From Phycisphaerae bacterium (GTDB taxonomy: Bacteria > Planctomycetota > Phycisphaerae > UBA1845), in NCBI GenBank assembly GCA_029260015.1, contig JAJDEB010000001.1, positions 1-64,000 of the forward strand: DNA of 64,000 nt. Direction: 5' to 3'. Made by a program: the position numbers and the translations under genes. The notes beneath the pieces were generated by a model. The model searched no databases and was not told the origin of the DNA. It saw only the letters and a program-made list of their open reading frames with translations. Shown piece after piece: positions 40,677 through 48,295 of the stretch; position 1 is the first letter of the stretch, and each line of letters begins with the position of its first letter.

Positions 40677-40722
40677 GGGCCAAGCTAGGGCGCTGCCCGT
40701 CTTAAGTCTTCGCCCGATTTAC

Positions 40723-40813
40723 CGAAATTGTGCTCCCAAAAATGGAACCAAAAGGTTCTATGACCCCGACGGCACTCGACCATTTTGGTTCAAATCAGTT
40801 GAACACAATTTCG
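40723..40813. repeat. 91-bp interrupted inverted repeat upstream of the second recombinase
   Basis: Two nested pairs share one centre at 40768: CGAAATTGTG (40723-40732) with CACAATTTCG (40804-40813), and GAACCAAAA (40745-40753) with TTTTGGTTC (40783-40791). Both matches are perfect, with unmatched 12-bp spacers on each side. It lies 47 bp upstream of the recombinase start. It may be a recombination or attachment site, a regulator site, or a small inverted-repeat element. Confidence 0.6.
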
Positions 40814-40892
40814 ATTTCGGATGAAAACTTGTTTCGGCGTAACGCCCAATGCCAATTTCAGCCGGTCGATCTTTATAAGCTTTTCGATATCG

Positions 40893-41138
40893 TCACGGAA
40901 TTCTTCGTGACATCTGAACTGCCTCTTCGCTTCCATCCCCGCCAAATTGCTCGCACACGCATTTTTCACTGCACAGAATGAAACTGTCCGACAGCGGAAC
41001 AAACCCGCGTGCACCATTGAATCCCTCTTCAGCGCGGAATACGTTGCTGCCATACTCGATTGCTCTATGGCACTTCGCGCATCGAACCTTGCTTGGGATC
41101 TTGGGAATCTCATCAGATTGCTCTTCTTCCCATTCCAT
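40893..41138 (-). CDS. Small zinc-finger-like protein
   Basis: This 81-residue protein has CAKCHRAIEYGS and, after about 20 residues, LCSEKCVCEQF, a CxxC...CxxxC zinc-binding pattern. The site AGGAGGTG lies 5 nt before the ATG, the best ribosome-binding site in the window. It is between the hydrolase gene (192 bp upstream) and the recombinase. Small zinc proteins of this type in mobile elements often regulate or cap an enzyme, but nothing specific can be said here. Confidence 0.68.
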   Translation of the reverse strand: MEWEEEQSDEIPKIPSKVRCAKCHRAIEYGSNVFRAEEGFNGARGFVPLSDSFILCSEKCVCEQFGGDGSEEAVQMSRRIP

Positions 41139-41330
41139 TAACTCACCTCCTGTTGTTTGTTGGAAGGCGATGGGCAGCGAGGCTTAATAGGCTTGGACTG
41201 ATTTGCTCAACCGAACTTGAACGCGTGTCCGATGAATGGAGATCGTATTGCGGAATCGATACGTTTGTGGCCTTTGATTGTGCGCGCACGGGCGATCACA
41301 ACGTTTGCAAGAAATGAGTAAGACTTTATT

Positions 41331-42659
41331 TTATTCCTCTTCCCCAGGGTCGAAATTCAGTGATTCAATCAAGATTTTCAGCGAATCGTGCGTGTTTCTT
41401 GATTGTCGTTCTGTCCAATAGTGCACATGCGCGACGGGTAGCATTCCGGCCAATCCCTTCCAGACCCGCGTCGTAACGGGAACATCCTTGATACCCGCCC
41501 CAAACCATGGCCGAAGGCTCGAGGCAACAAGGTCGCCGAACAACCCCAACTTGGCTGGGAAGTAAAGGTTCGTCCACCGGGTGCAAGCAAAGGGGGCTGC
41601 TGAGTGAAGGACATTAAGCTTCAGATCTTTCGAACCATCCGAGGTCGGAAATGGCGTCCATGATTGATACGAATACTTGACCGCTTCCACAGACGGTTTA
41701 TCAGGAATTGGTGGGCAGCAAGGAAGTTCACGTTCAAACTGGCGGCGGCGAAACTCAGCTTCATCGCGAGCCAAGAGCAATGCCGCATGACCAAGTGGAC
41801 TTCCTAAAGTAATTAGATCAGTCACCAACCACGGATGCCCAAGTTCACGAAGTTCGTGCCAAAGCGCGTTCTGCGCGCGCTGAAATTCAGTAATCTCAGC
41901 GGGCGACGCGTCGCCAACAGAAATGCGTGCGCCGAGTTGTTCGAGCTTCGCAAGGTTGGGCTGATCCTCATTCGCATCAGGCGGCGGATGATAAGTCTCG
42001 TACACTTCGGACCAGTATTGCCGAACAATGTCGTAGGCGATCACACTACCCAGGCTATGCCCAACCACGATGACACGATCGTATTCCTTGCTTTCATGAA
42101 TTTGCTTTAGCAGTTTGACGCCATCCGCCCGAATCGAGCGTCGGAGCGCAATATTTCGGGGGCTTGCGTCAAGGTATCGCGCTGCGTCGCCGAGATACGG
42201 GACGATGAAAAGTTGCGACAATAAGGCGAGACCTACTCCGATAGCCGACGCAACGGACGACCGCATTGACAAAAAGCCGAAATAACAATTGGCGCACAGC
42301 ATTAGCAAGACGCCAACGATAATCCAACTCAAAATCCATGGCATTAGCAGGTGCCGTGGCACTCGTGTTGGAAACCGAAATAGAAGTGTGCGGACCCAAT
42401 CCATGATGGACCGCATCAAAGTGCCCTCGACTTTGTATGCCCAGTAATACTCAAAAAATCGAGTGCGCGGCTGCTTTCGGTTTTGCAGTATGCGTAACTC
42501 GAGCGCCCCCCCAAGCCTGTCCGGTTTGCTAAAAAACTTCGGTCCTGATTCGGGTTGCGGCAGAACGGCTTCGACAAATCCGCGTAGAGTGCTCATAGGC
42601 CGCTGCTCGCCAATTCCATGGATGACGACCACGGCTTGCGTTGTACGTTTCTTTGCCAT
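41331..42659 (-). CDS. Alpha/beta hydrolase with two membrane helices
   Basis: This 442-residue protein has an N-terminal VVVIHGIGEQRP, two hydrophobic helices (about 105-128 and 133-155), then VIVVGHSLGSVIAYD with nucleophile Ser202, LITLGSPLGHA, and a candidate His in VAHVHYW. This is a serine-hydrolase fold interrupted by a membrane hairpin, compatible with a phospholipase or lipase at the inner membrane. There is no signal peptide. It is the last gene of a tight operon with a trypsin-like protease and a nuclease (18 and 4 bp gaps). The set would attack lipid, protein and nucleic acid. Confidence 0.8.
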   Translation of the reverse strand: MAKKRTTQAVVVIHGIGEQRPMSTLRGFVEAVLPQPESGPKFFSKPDRLGGALELRILQNRKQPRTRFFEYYWAYKVEGTLMRSIMDWVRTLLFRFPTRVPRHLLMPWILSWIIVGVLLMLCANCYFGFLSMRSSVASAIGVGLALLSQLFIVPYLGDAARYLDASPRNIALRRSIRADGVKLLKQIHESKEYDRVIVVGHSLGSVIAYDIVRQYWSEVYETYHPPPDANEDQPNLAKLEQLGARISVGDASPAEITEFQRAQNALWHELRELGHPWLVTDLITLGSPLGHAALLLARDEAEFRRRQFERELPCCPPIPDKPSVEAVKYSYQSWTPFPTSDGSKDLKLNVLHSAAPFACTRWTNLYFPAKLGLFGDLVASSLRPWFGAGIKDVPVTTRVWKGLAGMLPVAHVHYWTERQSRNTHDSLKILIESLNFDPGEEE

Positions 42660-42677
42660 TTCAGTTCACCGAACGCA

Positions 42678-43304
42678 TCAAACAAGTGGTAGATCCAGGG
42701 CATTGAAAACCGCCTGAATGCGAATCGCGTAGGCGCGCTCAACGCCAGTCGTATTGCCGCGAACGTGCATTGCGACAGGCGAGCACGTTGATCTTTCCAG
42801 CCAAATCGCCCCTGAATCGCCTTGTTCACTTAATTCATATTCCACCGGATATGTAGGGGGAGATTCTATTTCGACCTGGTCGCCGTTCACTCGTCGGATA
42901 ATTCCTTCGGTTACACCGGTCGCATAGCCGGATTTAATCACACGCACTCCCTCGACCGCTACGGCAAGAGAGTTCAAGAAAGGAATCTCAACAATCGATT
43001 CCTCAGACTGAATCGTCGGCTCAATCAATGCTGCGGCGCAATCCAGATTCAAGTCAACCATCTCCGGGTGCTGCATCGCAACCGGCGGCATGCCGTCAAT
43101 CGGCTGAAAAATCTCGTAGCTTGCAGCATCCCCATCACTCGGTCCTGGAACCAAGACGTGCGAAGCACTAATCATCCATCGCTTGTCGGAAACAGGGTCA
43201 TGGACAATCATTCCCAGCGTGCCAATTCGGCGAATTGCAGGATTGAATATGCCAATGCCACCGATCAGCGGTCGATAGGTCATTCTGCGATTTCGGGTTG
43301 ACAT
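42678..43304 (-). CDS. Trypsin-like serine protease
   Basis: This 208-residue protein has the triad in order: His49 in MISASHVL, Asp88 in NLDCAAAL, and Ser164 in EQGDSGAIWL. There is no signal peptide or membrane segment, so it is a cytoplasmic protease of near-minimal size. The start follows 4 bp after the nuclease stop. In known bacterial conflict systems, trypsin-like proteases often act as activators of partner effectors. Here it could process the hydrolase or nuclease, but this is inference. Confidence 0.82.
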   Translation of the reverse strand: MSTRNRRMTYRPLIGGIGIFNPAIRRIGTLGMIVHDPVSDKRWMISASHVLVPGPSDGDAASYEIFQPIDGMPPVAMQHPEMVDLNLDCAAALIEPTIQSEESIVEIPFLNSLAVAVEGVRVIKSGYATGVTEGIIRRVNGDQVEIESPPTYPVEYELSEQGDSGAIWLERSTCSPVAMHVRGNTTGVERAYAIRIQAVFNALDLPLV

Positions 43305-43308
43305 GATG

Positions 43309-44202
43309 TTACCACATTTCCGATGGTTCGCGTTCCAACTTACGTTCTTCTAACGGATCGAGGTCGGGCATGAAATTGAAACCTGTGTGCTCTTCAATCC
43401 AGTCGATTGAGTGTACATCCTCTTTAGTCGCATTACGCGATTCCAGGTATTTGTTTTCAAGCACAAATCCGATTGCCTCCCACTCGCTTTCATCTGAAAG
43501 CGACGGAGCAACAATGATCTTGTAGAAGTGCGTCGGCACTGCAACTGAGCCGTTTCCAATGATCTTGTAATCGATCCAACCATCGGCAGTTTCTGCGTCT
43601 TCTTCTTCAGGGTCATAAAACATTGGCCCAGTGATGACATATCCGTTTCCGCGGGCCTTGATCCAGTTACGCGCAGATCCTTCCAGGTTTCGCCAGATTC
43701 GACGGTTGAATCCATTGCCTACCTGAGGTGCAATGTTGGAAAGGTAGAACGTTTCGATCTTGCGTTGAAGATTGCGGGTTTGATCACCTGCCGGAGCCTG
43801 ATGCCCACGATCAAAACCGGAGCCGCGATAATCGCTCCGCTTGGCGCTGGGATGACCGTCGAGTTGTGGATCAGGTTGAAATAGATGATCGTCGGGGTCG
43901 GGTCGTTTTACGTCACCAGTCAGCTGGTACTTGGTCAGGTATTCGCAAACCCAGAACGGTATTTTGTCACGCGAGCCGTGCAAGAGGACGTATCCCTCGC
44001 GTGAGACCATTTCAGCGTCGCCATGATTCCAGCCTGGCAGGCCCTTTGGCTGGCCAAATGGACAATGCTTATCAGTCAGTTCCGGATCGGCCGATTCGAT
44101 GCGTTGGGTTTTGACATACATGGCCGGTCGGCGAGCGTCTTGGACGCAACCGACTAGGGCGGCCATCGTGAAGAAAATGCAGATATTTCGAATTCTTACC
44201 AT
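43309..44202 (-). CDS. DNA/RNA non-specific endonuclease (NUC1/EndoG type), predicted lipoprotein
   Basis: This 297-residue protein has a lipoprotein signal (ALVGC, Cys19). The NUC1 domain carries the active-site DRGH (131-134) in GSGFDRGHQAPAGDQ, then YLSNIAPQ and NRRIWRNLE, which hold the metal-binding Asn and the conserved W-x-x-LE. The family degrades DNA and RNA with Mg. Export and lipidation would place it outside the inner membrane, unless cleavage releases it. It is the first gene of the protease/hydrolase operon. GGAG lies 7 nt before the ATG. Confidence 0.87.
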   Translation of the reverse strand: MVRIRNICIFFTMAALVGCVQDARRPAMYVKTQRIESADPELTDKHCPFGQPKGLPGWNHGDAEMVSREGYVLLHGSRDKIPFWVCEYLTKYQLTGDVKRPDPDDHLFQPDPQLDGHPSAKRSDYRGSGFDRGHQAPAGDQTRNLQRKIETFYLSNIAPQVGNGFNRRIWRNLEGSARNWIKARGNGYVITGPMFYDPEEEDAETADGWIDYKIIGNGSVAVPTHFYKIIVAPSLSDESEWEAIGFVLENKYLESRNATKEDVHSIDWIEEHTGFNFMPDLDPLEERKLEREPSEMW

Positions 44203-44228
44203 TGAGATTCTCCCGTAAAAAGAAAACC

Positions 44229-44240
44229 ACTGAATTCAGT
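44229..44240. promoter_or_regulatory. 12-bp perfect palindrome upstream of the nuclease operon
   Basis: ACTGAATTCAGT lies 27 bp upstream of the nuclease ATG, where an operator overlapping the promoter would be expected. A short hairpin GTCCG/CGGAC (44239-44257) adjoins it. The rest of the 370-bp interval 44203-44572 shows no gene. Confidence 0.45.
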
Positions 44241-44572
44241 CCGGGAAAAGCACGGACGTCCATTTCAAGATCAAGGGTGCGCAGACTGCCCCCTTGCAGT
44301 ATTAGACGTAGGATTTCGTGATAAGGAGCGCAGATTTTTGGAATTCTTTTGATACTGGTGAAAATCAACCCACCAAATGAGCTCCGCACGTCATTCGCCC
44401 GTGCATTCTTCGATGGTATGCCAACGAAATCAGGTCGATTTGATTCATTGGTGCTCCGTGCTGCAAACCCACTCAAAATGTGAGCAATCGACGTGCAAGG
44501 AAAGATTCACCGTCATCTGAAATCCAATACACAGTATCCGAACAAGTTAGCTTTGGATAACGATTTCGAGAT

Positions 44573-45232
44573 TCACTGTTTCATTTCCGCACCTTGAAAT
44601 CGACGCCATTGACGCTCAACGCGAGCCATTCGTTGCGTCACCGCTGGCGGCGTGGTGCCGAGATACTCGCTCACTTCGCGTCGACTGTGGCCAGCCGCAA
44701 GCAAACTCATTGCCGAGCGCGTACGATCAGTCTGACGTTTGAGAAACGTACTCCAATCAATCCGAAATGCCGCTTGATCCGGGACTGGTGTGCTGCAGTC
44801 TTCAACCATGGCAAGGTTCCACGTTGGTGCGAATCCATCAGTCATGCAGTTGTATGCGCGAGAATCGTTCCATTTGAGACCGTGAACCTTGAAGCCTCTT
44901 GTGTACTGAGCTCGCGAACTCATCGCGTCAGTCGTACTGTCCGCACGACCACCCACATGTCGCATGCCCTTCACATGCAGCACAGCGTAATTCGCAAGCG
45001 TACTCGGTGTGATTGTGTGTTCTGTACCACGTTGAGTGGCAGAATGATAGTTGACAAAAGCTGCGGCGACCGCCTCTGCCAGGTATTCCTCGCGATCCAA
45101 TTCTGACAAATGCCGAGATTGAATTGCTGCATGCTTCTCTACGGCTGGCAGATATCGCAAGAAACGATTCTCGTTGCTTGAAGGATCTACCGCGCCAAGT
45201 TCGTGTTCGGAGGAACGACAAGTTGATGCCAT
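44573..45232 (-). CDS. Sigma-70-like / HTH regulator of a mobile element
   Basis: This 219-residue protein has a helical N-terminal part (RYLPAVEKHAAIQSRHL...EEYLAEAVAAAFVNYHSA) resembling sigma region 2. A central segment follows with GMRHVGGRADST, then a C-terminal HTH (SLLAAGHSRREVSEYLGTTPPAVTQRMARVERQWRRF). I remember similar proteins beside planctomycete mobile genes. No ribosome-binding site precedes the ATG, but an AT-rich CTTAATATT is centred about 25 nt upstream. It probably controls element genes. Confidence 0.65.
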   Translation of the reverse strand: MASTCRSSEHELGAVDPSSNENRFLRYLPAVEKHAAIQSRHLSELDREEYLAEAVAAAFVNYHSATQRGTEHTITPSTLANYAVLHVKGMRHVGGRADSTTDAMSSRAQYTRGFKVHGLKWNDSRAYNCMTDGFAPTWNLAMVEDCSTPVPDQAAFRIDWSTFLKRQTDRTRSAMSLLAAGHSRREVSEYLGTTPPAVTQRMARVERQWRRFQGAEMKQ

Positions 45233-45323
45233 GGAAAAATAAACATGGCAGCAATATTAAGTGTTCAACTGGTTAGGTTTGACTTGGCGATAACCGTGCA
45301 ATTCACAAGAAACGTTTGACACG

Positions 45324-45340
45324 GCGCAGTATTTATAAAG
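45324..45340 (+). promoter_or_regulatory. TATA-like box before 45361
   Basis: GCGCAGTATTTATAAAG ends exactly 20 nt before the ATG at 45361. A near-identical element (46967-46983) ends exactly 20 nt before the paralogous gene at 47004. No Shine-Dalgarno sequence is present between box and start. Confidence 0.5.
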
Positions 45341-45360
45341 ATGAAGTGCCTCAATATCAC

Positions 45361-45576
45361 ATGGCAAAAATAGAATCAAACCTTATCACAGAGGAAGAAC
45401 TTCGAGCGCTGGGCCGCGTCATTGACTTGGCCAACGCTAACCTTCAAAGGAATCCAGACGCGGAGCAGTTAGAAGAAGTGGAGCTGGCGCGGAGCTTCCA
45501 CGACAAATTCCAGAAATGGAGAGGTCGTATGGCTTCGCAACCTCTCCTGAAACAGACTGGATTCAAAACGCCTTGA
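45361..45576 (+). CDS. Small helical element protein, paralogue of the protein at 47004
   Basis: This 71-residue charged helical protein reads MAKIESNLITEEELRALGRVIDLAN. It matches the 68-residue protein at 47004 over ITE-E-L/F-x-AL-x-x-VI. I chose the ATG at 45361, and not the upstream in-frame start at 45316, because of the conserved upstream box and the paralogue's length. Function is unknown. It may be a small DNA-binding or adaptor protein of the element. Confidence 0.55.
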   Translation: MAKIESNLITEEELRALGRVIDLANANLQRNPDAEQLEEVELARSFHDKFQKWRGRMASQPLLKQTGFKTP

Positions 45577-45746
45577 GCCATGCGTGCCGAAACCTTCTCA
45601 ATGAAGAATCGCCAGCGCGAGTCGGTGCGTGTCCACAATTGGGAAGCGATTGGGCGAGCCTGCTGCGGCAAACACCGACGTCTCGCCACCAACTTTGCGC
45701 ACCATGCCTGGAATGGCCGTCGTGCCATCCAAAACCATTCACATTC

Positions 45747-46460
45747 ATGGGATTGACGATCCACTATTCACTTCGCAGCCGAAAACGCAGCCAGGCGAGG
45801 GTTCGTGAGCAAATTGAATTGCTTCACAAATACGCTCAACGACTTGATCTTAATTACGTCGGCCCGATCGAATCGATAGATGGCACCGCTACCGACTTCG
45901 AACAAGTCCCTGAATCGCAGGATGAAAAGCGGTGGTTTCTGATCCAAAGCCGTCAATACGTTACCGACCCTCTTGACCGAAGGCGAAGTTACGTGGTTGC
46001 ACCTCTTGAAGTCATCGGATTTTCGACACATCCCGCCGAGGGATGCGAGGCTGCCAACTTCGGCCTTGCCCGTTATCCTAAGTTTCTGGAAGTGGATGAC
46101 CGACGCATGCCGACGCGGTTGTCCGGATGGCAATGGTCGTCGTTCTGCAAGACGCAGTATGCGTCAATCGCAGGTCCGAAGAACTTCCTAAAAGCCCACC
46201 TGTCCGTCACCGCAATGCTCGACGAAGCAAACCGAATCGGTGTATTGAAATCGGTGAAAGACGAAGGAGACTACTGGGAGCACCGCGACGCCAAGAGTCT
46301 GGTTGAGTCGGTTTGCGAATGGAATGAATTGATCGCCGGGCAAGTTGGCAATTTGAAGGACATTCTGCCCGACACCATGGAGATGGAATCGCCAATCAAG
46401 AATCACCCAGATTTCGAGAAACTTGAAGCACGAGGGCGTAGGAATGAGATACACGATTGA
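45747..46460 (+). CDS. Unknown protein beginning MGLTIHYSL
   Basis: This 237-residue soluble protein starts at the ATG at 45747. Proteins beginning MGLTIHYSL with a following helix of Arg/Leu-rich sequence are familiar to me from planctomycete genomes as uncharacterised. The rest has aromatic strands (RRSYVVAPLEVIGFSTHPAEGCE) and a helical C-terminus. No catalytic motif is seen. It overlaps no neighbour on its strand and is followed by the convergent DUF2958 gene. Confidence 0.68.
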   Translation: MGLTIHYSLRSRKRSQARVREQIELLHKYAQRLDLNYVGPIESIDGTATDFEQVPESQDEKRWFLIQSRQYVTDPLDRRRSYVVAPLEVIGFSTHPAEGCEAANFGLARYPKFLEVDDRRMPTRLSGWQWSSFCKTQYASIAGPKNFLKAHLSVTAMLDEANRIGVLKSVKDEGDYWEHRDAKSLVESVCEWNELIAGQVGNLKDILPDTMEMESPIKNHPDFEKLEARGRRNEIHD

Positions 46461-46511
46461 AGGAATTGGCCCACCAAGAATGCAACTGCACTCGCATTTT
46501 CAAGTGTGTGA

Positions 46512-46856
46512 TCAGAATTCGCGGCCTTGTTCACGTTCTGCTGCGACGATTTTCTCGACTTCGCTGGCCTTGCGGATTCGCCAATGTAAATCACGATCGA
46601 CCTCGATACCACGCGGTGTGCGAACGTCGCGCAGTTCGTCAAACGACATGTATCCCCATTCTGCGTTCTGTAAATCTTCGTTCAGAATCGCATAACCAAA
46701 GAAGAGACGATCTGCCTGTCCGTATTCGGCTACATACCAGTCACAGCCGCCCAGGAAGAAATGCATGTGAATCAGTTTGTCGCGGGCGGCAACTTCCTCT
46801 GTCTCGTAGAGATTCGGCAAACGCGCAAGTTCCTTGTCGGTGGGTTCATTCCACAT
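46512..46856 (-). CDS. DUF2958 protein
   Basis: This 114-residue protein matches the DUF2958 pattern: LPNLYETEEV near the start, HMHFFLGGCDWYVAEY, RLFFGYAIL, and AEWGYMSFDEL. DUF2958 proteins are small cytosolic proteins of unknown role commonly carried by plasmids and integrative elements. The ATG at 46856 begins the family's conserved region. The longer frame to 47075 has no support. A TATA-like CTATATAAG is centred about 26 nt upstream, again without a ribosome-binding site. Confidence 0.78.
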   Translation of the reverse strand: MWNEPTDKELARLPNLYETEEVAARDKLIHMHFFLGGCDWYVAEYGQADRLFFGYAILNEDLQNAEWGYMSFDELRDVRTPRGIEVDRDLHWRIRKASEVEKIVAAEREQGREF

Positions 46857-46966
46857 CCCAATTCCAGGACAACAGTGCTTATATAGTTTCGTGTTCTTTT
46901 GCGCGACTCGACTGAATTTGTTGGAGGTTAAAATGTTGCACTCTACGACGCGCAGACGCCCAATTC

Positions 46967-46983
46967 GCGCAACATTTATTAAG
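46967..46983 (+). promoter_or_regulatory. TATA-like box before 47004
   Basis: GCGCAACATTTATTAAG differs from the element at 45324-45340 at only three positions and has the same 20-nt distance to the start codon. The vapB upstream region at 3969-3985 has a related AACATTTATAAAC. Confidence 0.5.
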
Positions 46984-47003
46984 GCGCAGCGCATCAACAC
47001 TTC

Positions 47004-47210
47004 ATGGAAAAAACACAATATCCAAACGGGATTACCGAAGACGAGTTCTCGGCTCTGGAACACGTCATTGGACATGCAACCTCAAAGGTCGATTACTTCG
47101 ACGAAGATGGACTGGGTGCATCTGCCGAGTTGTGCATGAACGTGTTAAACAAACTGGTGGCTGCAAGTGAATCCGAGAAGATATCCAAGAAACACCGCAA
47201 GGTTTATTAA
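47004..47210 (+). CDS. Small helical element protein, paralogue of the protein at 45361
   Basis: This 68-residue charged protein reads MEKTQYPNGITEDEFSALEHVIGHA. It shares the ITE-E-x-x-AL-x-x-VI helix and upstream box with the 45361 protein. The C-terminus is basic (SKKHRKVY). Function is unknown. The duplication with a retained promoter-like box suggests both copies are used. Confidence 0.55.
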   Translation: MEKTQYPNGITEDEFSALEHVIGHATSKVDYFDEDGLGASAELCMNVLNKLVAASESEKISKKHRKVY

Positions 47211-47258
47211 CTTCAAATGTTCACTACTGGCATCCGGTGAATAACCAGACCCACCAAA

Positions 47259-47591
47259 ATGACCGTCGAAGGCTTTGACTCTTTTGAAGAGATGATGGAT
47301 TCGATGCGGAGAGACCAAAACGCAGCGGATGCCAATGTTCAGCCGTGGCAGGCAGCCATACAGCCGGGCGATTATTTCAGAAGCCCAAGCGGTTACGGAT
47401 TCTCAATCTACGGAGAAGTCCTTCCGGAAGAGGGACCTCGCGAGCCTGATCATGTCAATTATCGATTCTGCAAATGTCATTCGATTGCATGTGCGAGAGG
47501 CGAAATGGGTGATGTCCACGTCAGCACCATCGAACGCCTGCTCACACAGGACGAATTCAAGGCAGCCGAAGCACGTAAATGGCAGCCTTAA
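47259..47591 (+). CDS. Unknown mobile-element protein
   Basis: This 110-residue acidic protein starts MTVEGFDSFEEMMDSMRRD and contains QPWQAAIQPGDYFRSPSGYGFSIYGEVL, which reads like a beta-rich domain. Four residues of a CKCHSIAC cluster are present. I recall similar planctomycete element proteins but no function. It lies 48 bp after the 68-residue gene. Confidence 0.6.
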   Translation: MTVEGFDSFEEMMDSMRRDQNAADANVQPWQAAIQPGDYFRSPSGYGFSIYGEVLPEEGPREPDHVNYRFCKCHSIACARGEMGDVHVSTIERLLTQDEFKAAEARKWQP

Positions 47592-47722
47592 GATTGGTAC
47601 GTATTCCGTCGCCATGAATGACTTTGCCACGGTTGGCGAGCAGTGACACGACGCCATCACTTACCAGAAGCCAAACCGCAAATCAGTTGAACTACATTAA
47701 AGCTGTCCGTCCTTGATGGACC

Positions 47723-48295
47723 ATGAAACCTGGACCCAATACTCCGCTTCAAGGGCAAAGACGCCGGCAAATCCTGACGTACATGCATCAGCCGGTGACC
47801 GCCGTCCAGCTGGCCAGACGACTACGAATTTCGCTGGATAGCTGCAGCGCTTTGCTTTCCGAATTGACCATTCTTTCGTTGACGCAGTGTTTGAATCGCG
47901 GTGCCGTCCGCAGCCGGTTGTATTGGCTTACATCCGAGGGTCGAGAGATGCAACAGACTCTCCGAACCGAACAACACCTCCCCATATTGGAGCACGATTT
48001 TCCGAGGGTTGATTGGGATCTTCTCGGTTGGGTGTGTTATTCGCATCGCTCTGCGATTCTCAAAGCCTTGAATGCCCCACTTCAACCCGCAACAATTAAG
48101 CGGCGGGCACGATCCATTCTCCCGAGCCTGCGGATGTCGGCAAACAACACCCGTGACAATATCCGGTTGTTTCTCAAGAAGGGAATCGTTACTCGCGTCT
48201 ACATGCACAAGAGGGCACATGCCCGTTATGAATTGACTGACGAAGGCGCAAAACTCCGCCAACTGGTTTTGGGCGCGGAGGCTCCATTGTGTTAG
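47723..48295 (+). CDS. Double winged-helix DNA-binding protein
   Basis: This 190-residue basic protein appears to have two winged-helix units. The first is about 14-80 (ILTYMHQPVTAVQLARRL...RLYWLTSEG). The second is about 105-182 (AILKALNAPLQPATIKRRA...ARYELTDEGAKLRQLV). It overlaps the methyltransferase start by 7 bp, so the two are translated together. It probably regulates the element or guides the methyltransferase. Confidence 0.7.
   Translation: MKPGPNTPLQGQRRRQILTYMHQPVTAVQLARRLRISLDSCSALLSELTILSLTQCLNRGAVRSRLYWLTSEGREMQQTLRTEQHLPILEHDFPRVDWDLLGWVCYSHRSAILKALNAPLQPATIKRRARSILPSLRMSANNTRDNIRLFLKKGIVTRVYMHKRAHARYELTDEGAKLRQLVLGAEAPLC

Noticed and set aside
40790..41113. A 107-codon minus-strand frame overlapping the small zinc-finger gene
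   Set aside because: The alternative frame at 40893-41138 has a perfect AGGAGGTG site and paired cysteines, so this one is a shadow.
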